Assembly (NCBI GenBank): GCA_963843835.1 | Contig: CAWJMD010000001.1 | Span: 1 to 64,000 of the forward strand | Origin: CAWJMD01 sp963843835 | GTDB taxonomy: Bacteria; Actinomycetota; Actinomycetes; Actinomycetales; CAWJMD01 | Direction of reading: 5' to 3' | Length of the DNA: 64,000 bases | Shown here: piece after piece, positions 58,085 through 64,000 of the stretch | How positions within the stretch are numbered: the first letter of the stretch is position 1 | How the letters are laid out: every line of letters starts with the position of its first letter | Notes under the pieces: generated by a model | Seen by the model: only the letters and a program-made list of their open reading frames with translations | Told to the model about the DNA's origin: nothing | The model's database searches: none | Program-made: the position numbers and the translations under genes

Positions 58085-58870
58085 ATGACCACGGTCCCCG
58101 ACCTGCCGGTGCGCATCGGCGTCCAGCTGCACCCCCAGCACGCCGAGTACGCCGACATCCGGCGGGCCGCGTCCCGGGCCGAGGAGATGGGCGTCGACGT
58201 GGTCTTCAACTGGGACCACTTCTTCCCGCTGTACGGCGAGCCCGAGGGGAAGCACTTCGAGAGCTGGACGATGCTGGGCGCCTGGGCAGAGGCGACGTCC
58301 CGGGTGCAGATCGGCGCGCTCGTGACCTGCAACAGCTACCGCAACCCCGAGCTGCTCGCCGACATGGCACGCACGGTCGACCACATCAGCGACGGGCGCC
58401 TCATCCTCGGTATCGGCTCGGGCTGGTTCGAGAAGGACTACGACGAGTACGGCTACGAGTTCGGCACGGCCGGAGGGCGACTGGACGCGCTGGCGGAGTC
58501 GCTGCCCCGCATCGAGAAGCGGCTGAGCCTGCTCAACCCGGCCCCCACCCGGCACATCCCCGTGCTCATCGGCGGCGGTGGCGAGAAGAAGACGCTGAAG
58601 CTCGTCGCCCGGCACGCCGACATCTGGCACGGCTTCGGCGACCCGGACGTGGTGCGGCGGAAGGTGGCCGTTCTCGACGGGCACTGCGCGGACCTCGGCC
58701 GCGACCCGCGTGAGATCGAGCGGTCGGTCGGCGTGAACTCCGACCCCGGCGAGCACGGGCAGCGGCTGCTCGACCTGGGCGTCACGCTCTTCACCGTCGG
58801 TGTCACCGGTCCCGGCTACGACCTGTCGTTGCTGGGGCGCTGGCTCGAGTGGCGGGACGCGCGGGCCTGA
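58085..58870 (+). CDS. LLM class F420-dependent oxidoreductase
   Basis: 261 residues, TIM-barrel luciferase-like: RIGVQLHPQHAEYADIRRAA, VVFNWDHFFPLYGEPEGKHF, LILGIGSGWFEKDYDEYGYE and RHIPVLIGGGGEKKTLKLVA. This subgroup is annotated F420-dependent in actinobacteria. Substrate unknown; isolated between a fasciclin gene and a peptidase gene. Confidence 0.9.
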   Translation: MTTVPDLPVRIGVQLHPQHAEYADIRRAASRAEEMGVDVVFNWDHFFPLYGEPEGKHFESWTMLGAWAEATSRVQIGALVTCNSYRNPELLADMARTVDHISDGRLILGIGSGWFEKDYDEYGYEFGTAGGRLDALAESLPRIEKRLSLLNPAPTRHIPVLIGGGGEKKTLKLVARHADIWHGFGDPDVVRRKVAVLDGHCADLGRDPREIERSVGVNSDPGEHGQRLLDLGVTLFTVGVTGPGYDLSLLGRWLEWRDARA

Positions 58871-58912
58871 CCCAGGCGCAGGACGACGACCGACGAGGAA
58901 GAGGTGGGCGCT

Positions 58913-60346
58913 GTGGCCGCAGGGCGAAGGTCAGCTGGAGCAGTTGCGGCGGCGGCGGCCCTCGGCCTCCTCGTGGCCGGTCAGGGCGGCGCCGCCGCGG
59001 CGCCGGGAGAGCCGGGGGCACCGCGGTACAGCCACGGCGCCGCGGGTATCGGCGACGCCTACTTCCCGCTGACGGGCAACGGAGGCATCGACGTCACGCA
59101 CTACGACCTGACGCTTCGGTACAGCCCTCCCCCGCCCGCCCCCGCCCCCCTCGAGGGCCGGCTGAGGGCCACCGCGGTCATCGAGCTGACACCCACGCAG
59201 GACCTCGACCGGTTCAATCTGGACCTGCGGGGCCTGAACGCCACGCAGGTGCGGGTGGACGGCAGGACGACACGCTTCACGCAGGTCGAGAACGAGCTCG
59301 TGATCACCCCCCGGCCCAAGCTGCGGAAGGGACGGGCGGTCCAGGTGACAGTCGACTACGGCGGACGGACCACCCGTCCCACGGACATCGAGGACGTGCT
59401 CTACGGGTGGGTCACCACCCGCGACGGAGCGATCGTGGCCAGCGAGCCCGACGGCTCGGCGACCTGGTTCCCGGTGAACGACCATCCGCGCGACAAGGCC
59501 ACGTACGACTTCGCGATCACCGTACCCAGGGGTCTCGTCGCCGTTGCCAACGGCGACCTGGTCGACAGCACGACGCGCGGCGCGTGGACGACCTGGTCGT
59601 GGCACGCCCCGGACCAGATGGCCGCCTACCTCGCTACCGCGACGATCGGTGACTTCGAGCTGCGTCGGTACACGACCCCGACGGGTCTGCCGGTGCTCGA
59701 CGCCGTCGATCGCGACCTGCCGGCCGGCGCGGACGACGGGCTCGCGCAGCAGGGCGAGATGGTCGCGTACTTCGAGACGCTCTTCGGCCCGTACCCCTTC
59801 ACGTCGTTCGGCGCCATCGTCGACGACGACTCGGTCGGCTACGCCCTGGAGACCCAGACCCGGCCGGTCTACTCGCGGGTCGCCCGCGAGAGCACGGTCG
59901 CCCACGAGCTGACGCACCAGTGGTTCGGCAACGCCGTCAGCCCGCACCGCTGGCAGGACATCTGGCTCAACGAGGGCTGGGCCAGCTACGGCGAGTGGCT
60001 CTGGACCGAGCACGACGGCGGGGACACGGCGGACGAGCGCTTCGCCGAGGTGATGGCCGAGCCCGCGGACAGCGACTTCTGGGACCTTGAGATCGCGGAC
60101 CCTGGCCCCCTCGGCCTCTTCGCGGACCCGGTCTATGACCGCGGGGCGGCGACGCTGCACGCGCTGCGGGGCCGGATCGGTGACGAGGCGTTCTTCACGC
60201 TGGCCCGTGAGTGGACGAGCCGGTTCGACGACTTGTCCGCCACGACAGAGGACTTCGAGGCGCTCGCCGAGGAGGTGTCCGGGCAGGACCTCGGCGGCTT
60301 CTTCGACGCGTGGCTGCACACGCCGCAGAAGCCGTCCGGGTACTGA
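58913..60346 (+). CDS. secreted M1-family metallopeptidase
   Basis: About 477 residues. Signal peptide ending near GGAAAA (residue about 28). M1 catalytic core TVAHELTHQWFGN (HExxH, about residue 331) followed by WLNEGWASYGEWLWTEHDGG with the third zinc ligand Glu, and the substrate-side GYALETQTRPVYSR in place of GAMEN. Shorter than aminopeptidase N because only the N-domain and catalytic domain are present. GTG 58913 follows GAGGAAGAGG; GTG 58904 would add three residues. Confidence 0.9.
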   Translation: MAAGRRSAGAVAAAAALGLLVAGQGGAAAAPGEPGAPRYSHGAAGIGDAYFPLTGNGGIDVTHYDLTLRYSPPPPAPAPLEGRLRATAVIELTPTQDLDRFNLDLRGLNATQVRVDGRTTRFTQVENELVITPRPKLRKGRAVQVTVDYGGRTTRPTDIEDVLYGWVTTRDGAIVASEPDGSATWFPVNDHPRDKATYDFAITVPRGLVAVANGDLVDSTTRGAWTTWSWHAPDQMAAYLATATIGDFELRRYTTPTGLPVLDAVDRDLPAGADDGLAQQGEMVAYFETLFGPYPFTSFGAIVDDDSVGYALETQTRPVYSRVARESTVAHELTHQWFGNAVSPHRWQDIWLNEGWASYGEWLWTEHDGGDTADERFAEVMAEPADSDFWDLEIADPGPLGLFADPVYDRGAATLHALRGRIGDEAFFTLAREWTSRFDDLSATTEDFEALAEEVSGQDLGGFFDAWLHTPQKPSGY

Positions 60347-60384
60347 GCCGACGCCAGGCCGGGGCGGCGCCCGCGGCGCGCACG

Positions 60385-60418
60385 ACCTCAGCGGCCGTCG
60401 GAGGCTGAGGCCGCCTCA
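60385..60418. terminator. two overlapping hairpins after the M1 peptidase and marR genes
   Basis: CCTCAGC...GCTGAGG and CTGAGG ccg CCTCAG share the middle arm, so two alternative stems can form. The marR stop lies in the last arm. Confidence 0.4.
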
Positions 60419-60841
60419 GGGTTTCGTGTGGTCGAGCAGCTTCGTCAGCAGTCGTCGGAGTTCGCGATGTCCGCGCTCACCCAGGATCGCACTCACCTGC
60501 TCTTCGAGGTCCTCGACCGTCTGGCGACCGGCTGCCACGGCGTCTCGCCCGCGCTTGGTGAGCACGATGAGCTTCGCGCGCCCGTCGCTGGGGTCGGGCT
60601 GACGGACGACGTACCCCATGTCGACCAGCTCATCGACCAGTTCGGCCATGGACTGCGGGGTCATGTTGGCCTTGCGTGCGAGCTCGGTGAGCCGGGAGCC
60701 CTCGAGGGAGATCTGGGCGAAGACGGCCGAGTGCTTGGGCTTCTGCGGATAGCCGGCACCGACTACGCCGTCGACGATCTGGAAGCCCAACAGGCTGTAG
60801 GCCCGGCCCAGCATCGAGATCGTGCTCAGCTCATTCGCCAT
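60416..60841 (-). CDS. MarR-family transcriptional regulator
   Basis: 141 residues. Winged HTH with SRLTELARKANMTPQSMAEL and the wing MGYVVRQPDPSDGRAKLIVL, dimer helices at both ends. Divergent to a small membrane protein gene with a 19-bp palindrome between them, 23 bases from its start. It most likely represses that operon and itself in response to an unknown small molecule. ATG 60841; TTG 60847 is an alternative. Confidence 0.9.
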   Translation of the reverse strand: MANELSTISMLGRAYSLLGFQIVDGVVGAGYPQKPKHSAVFAQISLEGSRLTELARKANMTPQSMAELVDELVDMGYVVRQPDPSDGRAKLIVLTKRGRDAVAAGRQTVEDLEEQVSAILGERGHRELRRLLTKLLDHTKP

Positions 60842-60863
60842 TGACAAGTCCAGATCCGCAGAG

Positions 60864-60882
60864 TATTCAGGTTGCCTGAATA
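60864..60882. promoter_or_regulatory. MarR operator palindrome
   Basis: TATTCAGG, three bases (TTG), CCTGAATA; perfect 8-bp arms between the divergent marR and membrane-protein genes. Tract is unusually AT-rich for this window. Confidence 0.8.
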
Positions 60883-60933
60883 GTTTCTAGCACACCCCGT
60901 TCGGAGTGCTGCTCTCTCGGATCGAGAGGAGCG

Positions 60934-61626
60934 ATGACCATGACCCGCTTCGAGGCAGGCACGTTGCCCGCCACCATGCTTCCCGACCGGGTGACCCGCG
61001 CCGGTGCGACATGCTTGGCGGCCGGGATCCTCGGAGCCGCGAGCGGCAGCGTCTTGGCGGTCTACCCGGCCCAGGTCACCGAGGAGATGTTCAGCTATCC
61101 GCTGGCCGCGGGCGGGTTCACCGTCATCCAGATCTGGTTCGTCATTCAGCACATCGGCCTGCTCACAGGCATCGCGGCACTCGCCCGCGCGGAGATCACG
61201 GCCCGGGACTGGACCGGCCGCTGGGGCGCTGGCCTTGCTGCCTCGGGCATGGCACTGCTTGCAGTCACCGAGTTGATCGCCATCACGGCACGCAACTCGA
61301 CCTATCCCGGCGAGAACACAGCCCTCCTCGACGCGCTCTACGGGGTGTCCAGCGTGGCAGTTGGGGTGGGCCTGATCCTGGCCGGGATCTCCGTCCGCCG
61401 GCGGGGACGGTGGACCGGATGGCGAGGCGTCGTGGTGTTGGTCGCCGGGATCTTCGTGTTCGTGCCGATGGTGCCTGCGCTGATGGGCCCGTTCGTTCTC
61501 GCGCGCCTCGCCATCGCGGTCTGGATGCTGCTCTTCGCGGCTCTCGGCTACGCGCTCTGGAAGCACGACGCCGATCCGGCGGCGTCAACGGAGGGTCGGT
61601 CGCTGGGGAAAGGGAGCACCACATGA
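60934..61626 (+). CDS. polytopic membrane protein, unknown function
   Basis: 230 residues, six hydrophobic helices (e.g. AGATCLAAGILGAASGSVLA, GGFTVIQIWFVIQHIGLLTG, GVVVLVAGIFVFVPMVPALM). No family recognised. ATG 60934 behind GAGAGGAG. Divergent from and presumably repressed by the MarR protein. Its stop overlaps the start of a truncated SRPBCC remnant (ATGA), so the original operon continued with at least three genes. Confidence 0.75.
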   Translation: MTMTRFEAGTLPATMLPDRVTRAGATCLAAGILGAASGSVLAVYPAQVTEEMFSYPLAAGGFTVIQIWFVIQHIGLLTGIAALARAEITARDWTGRWGAGLAASGMALLAVTELIAITARNSTYPGENTALLDALYGVSSVAVGVGLILAGISVRRRGRWTGWRGVVVLVAGIFVFVPMVPALMGPFVLARLAIAVWMLLFAALGYALWKHDADPAASTEGRSLGKGSTT

Positions 61627-61740
61627 CCGTCATCGAGAACCAGACCACGGTCGCCTGCGCGCCGGAGGAGTCTGACCGACGTCCCGGTGGGAGTTGGCAC
61701 GACGTTCATGGCCCACCGGAAGGGAGCGCCTCGTCATGAT
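61623..61740 (+). pseudogene. SRPBCC-family protein remnant with internal deletion
   Basis: ATG 61623 opens MTVIENQTTVACAPEE, the usual start of small SRPBCC (polyketide cyclase-like) proteins of about 145 residues. Then, in another frame, DVPVGVGTTFMAHRKG follows almost directly, matching a part normally found some 40 residues later. The middle and the C-terminal half are missing. Reads as a 38-codon ORF in the first frame. The start is coupled to the upstream gene by ATGA. Confidence 0.55.
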
Positions 61741-62184
61741 GACGCGCCGTCAGGAGAGGGCCAGCATGACTCACCTGCGCGAGGCCGTGGAGCGGCACAC
61801 CTGTGGCCTCCCGGCACGGGCGGAGGCGCGGCTCGCGAGATGCCGATCATCCACCGGATCCTCCGACGCCAGCTGGCCGAGGTGCGGACGATGGTGCAGG
61901 AGGTTCCGGCAGCCGATACCGCGCGGGTGGGTGTCGTCGCCGATCACCTGGGGTTCCTGCTCGAGGAGCTGCGTGGGCACCATCGGGGAGCGTGGCTTCG
62001 AGAAGTTCACGCCTGCCCAGCGATGGATCGCCACCGGGCAGCTGGTCGAGGTCGCGTCGCCGGAGGGGGCGACGATGGTGTTCGGCGAGCTGCCGCCGCC
62101 GGTGAAGGTGCTCAGGGCGGCTGGTCGGCAAGCGCAGGTACCGCCGGTACATCACCTCGGTCCGCGGCGGGCTGCCCGCGTGAA
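61740..62184 (+). pseudogene. hemerythrin HHE-domain protein remnant
   Basis: Three frames carry successive parts of one protein: MTHLREAVERHTC near 61766; MPIIHRILRRQLAEVRTMVQ and ARVGVVADHLGFLLEELRGH at about 61838-61980; ERGFEKFTPAQRWIATGQLV and MVFGELPPPVKVL at about 61985-62112; then RLVGKRRYRRYITSVRGGLP up to the stop at 62184. Order and content fit an actinobacterial HHE protein, but the central helices are missing and frames change at least twice. Confidence 0.6.
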
Positions 62185-62196
62185 CCGGGGGACGTC

Positions 62197-62574
62197 GTGA
62201 CCAAGGCTGCCGCAGTCTGCTCCCTCCTGCTCGGCTTGGGCTTCGGCCTCCCGGGTGCGTACGGCGCGTGGTACTACGCGCGATTCGGCGAGGTGTGGAC
62301 GTTCCTCGGCTTCCCCACCTATGGTGGCGGGCCCTTCGAGGGCTGGGGACGACCGACCAGCGTCGCGCTGCTGATCGGCTTCGTGGCCGTGTGCGCAGCC
62401 GAGGTCGTTGCAGGCGTCTTGCTCTGGAGCGACATCCCGATCGCCCCGTGGCTGGCGCTGGCCCTGCTGCCGGTCGAGCTCGTGTTCTGGATCGGCTTTG
62501 CGCTGCCGGTCGGACCGCTGCTGGGATTGGCACGCACTGCGCTGGTGGTTGCCGTGCTGGTGTCAGGCGTCTGA
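62197..62574 (+). CDS. small DUF2834-like/other membrane protein, four helices
   Basis: 125 residues from GTG 62197: AVCSLLLGLGFGLPGAYGAW, SVALLIGFVAVCAAEVVAGV, LALALLPVELVFWIGFALPV and the final LARTALVVAVLVSGV are four membrane helices. Loop FGEVWTFLGFPTYGGGPFEG is conserved-looking. I do not recognise the family with certainty. Probably the last gene of the MarR-controlled operon. Confidence 0.65.
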   Translation: MTKAAAVCSLLLGLGFGLPGAYGAWYYARFGEVWTFLGFPTYGGGPFEGWGRPTSVALLIGFVAVCAAEVVAGVLLWSDIPIAPWLALALLPVELVFWIGFALPVGPLLGLARTALVVAVLVSGV

Positions 62575-62730
62575 CCCCCAGCCGGAACGTCGGCTGAGCC
62601 CCCTGAGTCACCCCTTGCCAAGGCCGGACCATGGCGCAGCTGCGTCGTCGACGGGGACCATCTCGCCGACGTCGGTGACGAGCTGGCAGATGCGGTACGC
62701 CGCCGGAGCCGGTCCGGGAGGACGACCGGG

Positions 62731-63912
62731 TCAGGGCCGCACAGCCGGTTCCGGCGATCCCGTGCGCATTCCGCGACGCTCGGTGGTGACGGCGCGGGCG
62801 ATCCGCACGGCGTCGATGCGGAGCTCGCGGAGCATGCCGCTGATGGGGTTGGTGTACCCGGTGAAGTACAGGCCGGGGCTCCCCGGCGCGGTCCGGCCGC
62901 CGTGGACGACGGGTCGCCCGCCCCCGTCCAGCACGCCGAGGTGCCCCACCAGCAGCTCGAGGCCGCGCCGGTAGCCGGTGGCGGCGACGACGGCGTCGGG
63001 GGTGATGCGCGAGCCGTCCGCCAGCACCACCGCGTCGCCGTCGAACGACGCGACGGCGGCGACCGGCTCGACGGAGCCGGCCTGCACCGCCGCGAGGAAG
63101 CCGACGTCCTGGACGGGGACCGACCCCTGCAGCACACGCGAGTACAGCCCGGTGTCGGGCCGCGGCAGGCCGTGCGCCGTCAGGTCGGGCACCTGCGCGC
63201 TGGCGACGAGGCGCGCGACCCGGTCCACGAGCGGCGGCGGCAGGTGCCGGACGAGGATCCCCGTCGCCTGCGCCGGCCAGCCCGCGCTGCTGCGGCGGAC
63301 GATGTGCGGCACGGTCCGCACAGCGACACGGACGCGTCCCGCCCCGCCCTCGACGAGGTCGACCGCGATCTCCGCGCCGGTGTTGCCGACGCCCACGACC
63401 AGTACGTCACGGCCCCGGTACGGGGCGGCGTCGCGGTAGTCCGCCGCGTGGGTGAGGGCGCCGGTGAACGTGCCGACGCCCGGCCAGTCGGGGGCGACGG
63501 GCGTGTGGTTGTACCCCGTGGCCACCACCACCTGCCGGGCCGGCAGCGCGTCGCCGTCCGCGGTCGTCAGGACCCAGCCCTCCTCGCCGCGGTCGACCCG
63601 CTGCACCTCGGTCCCGGTCCGCACGTCCAGGTCGTGGTGCCGCACGTACTGCTCCAGGTAGCGCACCACGTCGTCGCGGGCGACCCACCGTCCGGCGCTG
63701 CGCGGGATCGCCAGCCCCGGCAGCCCCGAGAGGTGGCGGGTGGTGTGCAGACGCAGGCGGTCGTAGTGCCGCCGCCAGGACGCACCGACCGCGTCCGACC
63801 GCTCGAGGACCAGAGCGGGGACACCTCGCCGGGTCAGCGCCGCGGCGACCGCGAGACCGCCCGGCCCCGCGCCGATCACGTGCACGGGGCCACTCGCGGG
63901 TGCGGTCTCCAT
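62731..63912 (-). CDS. flavin-containing monooxygenase family protein
   Basis: 393 residues. FAD loop VHVIGAGPGGLAVAAALTRR, NADPH loop VLVVGVGNTGAEIAVDLVEG, and YFTGYTNPISGMLRELRIDA near the end. Belongs to the YdhE/CzcO-like FMO group that oxidises heteroatoms or ketones. The FMO fingerprint FxGxxxHxxx(Y) appears as FTGALTHAADYRDA. ATG 63912. Confidence 0.9.
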   Translation of the reverse strand: METAPASGPVHVIGAGPGGLAVAAALTRRGVPALVLERSDAVGASWRRHYDRLRLHTTRHLSGLPGLAIPRSAGRWVARDDVVRYLEQYVRHHDLDVRTGTEVQRVDRGEEGWVLTTADGDALPARQVVVATGYNHTPVAPDWPGVGTFTGALTHAADYRDAAPYRGRDVLVVGVGNTGAEIAVDLVEGGAGRVRVAVRTVPHIVRRSSAGWPAQATGILVRHLPPPLVDRVARLVASAQVPDLTAHGLPRPDTGLYSRVLQGSVPVQDVGFLAAVQAGSVEPVAAVASFDGDAVVLADGSRITPDAVVAATGYRRGLELLVGHLGVLDGGGRPVVHGGRTAPGSPGLYFTGYTNPISGMLRELRIDAVRIARAVTTERRGMRTGSPEPAVRP

Positions 63913-63949
63913 CCCGTGTTCCTACCACCCCACCCCACGTGCCAGGTGC

Positions 63950-63955
63950 CACTCT
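63950..63955 (+). promoter_or_regulatory. leaderless -10 box CACTCT
   Basis: CACTCT, six bases, GTG 63962. Confidence 0.45.
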
Positions 63956-63961
63956 GTGCGG

Positions 63962-64000
63962 GTGGAGCAGCGCACCGGACCCCTGGCCGGCGTGCGGGTG
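63962..64000 (+). CDS. start of a probable CaiB/BaiF-type CoA-transferase (partial)
   Basis: Only 13 codons are inside the window: VEQRTGPLAGVRV. The phrase GPLAGVRV right at the N-terminus is the standard opening of family III (CaiB/BaiF) CoA-transferases. Supported by a -10 box six bases before GTG. The rest lies beyond the window. Confidence 0.5.
   Translation, partial: MEQRTGPLAGVRV

Overview
The window is very GC-rich, uses GTG starts freely, and carries F420-dependent oxidoreductases, Tat-exported glycosidases, a SigK/RskA-type sigma/anti-sigma pair and many genes with a -10 box exactly six bases before the start codon (leaderless transcription). All of this fits an actinobacterium. 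A Nocardioides-like member of the Propionibacteriales is my best guess, but it is an inference from gene content only.

Positions 1-2.1 kb are a run of genes broken by single-base frameshifts: a MOSC protein, an unknown protein, a GNAT acetyltransferase, a small HTH protein and the 5' end of a DUF4386 membrane protein. Positions 2.1-13.6 kb are accessory. They hold a RibD-like reductase, two near-identical copies of a divergent tetR / epoxide-hydrolase-like module with the same 16-bp operator, a frameshifted IS110 element, an AlkZ-like protein, a lipoprotein, a PD-(D/E)XK-like protein and a protein built of five tandem helix-turn-helix repeats preceded by a coupled 48-residue ORF.

Positions 13.6-18 kb hold housekeeping and small metabolic genes: a GH13 enzyme, a TfoX-like protein, a deazaflavin-type reductase, AlaX-like tRNA editing, DUF1697 and YciI. 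Positions 18-31.5 kb form a peptidoglycan amino-sugar salvage locus. MurR-type regulator, MurQ etherase, an ABC sugar importer and a BadF-type amino-sugar kinase form one block; exported NagZ, NamZ and an AmiE-like serine hydrolase form a second, with a GGDEF protein and a CoA-binding protein between them. The set matches the Bacillus murR-murQ-murP-amiE-nagZ-namZ locus, with the PTS permease replaced by ABC importer plus kinase.

Positions 31.6-35.7 kb are a type III polyketide/prenyl cluster: an SrsC-like flavoprotein, an SrsB-like methyltransferase and an SrsA-like synthase on one strand, and a UbiA prenyltransferase and Idi on the other, diverging from a perfect 10-bp-arm palindrome. Positions 36-43.4 kb contain two GGDEF-EAL proteins around a secreted subtilisin with a Trp-rich tail. 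Positions 43.4-50.4 kb are compact single genes: MOSC, HhH-GPD, 2H phosphoesterase, hemerythrin, HAD, GNAT, an ECF sigma factor with SnoaL-like tail, EamA and a Ser/Thr dehydratase. Positions 50.5-53.7 kb are a coupled operon of acyl-CoA-dehydrogenase-like, PIG-L/methyltransferase fusion and glycosyltransferase. After ArfB and an ATP-dependent DNA ligase comes a SigK/RskA pair divergent from a fasciclin protein, then an LLM oxidoreductase, an M1 peptidase, a MarR/membrane-protein pair with a clear operator, two deletion-scarred remnants (SRPBCC and hemerythrin), a small membrane protein, a flavin monooxygenase and the first codons of a probable CaiB/BaiF CoA-transferase.

No rRNA, tRNA or CRISPR array was found. 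Long open frames antisense to real genes are common because of the GC skew and were left out.
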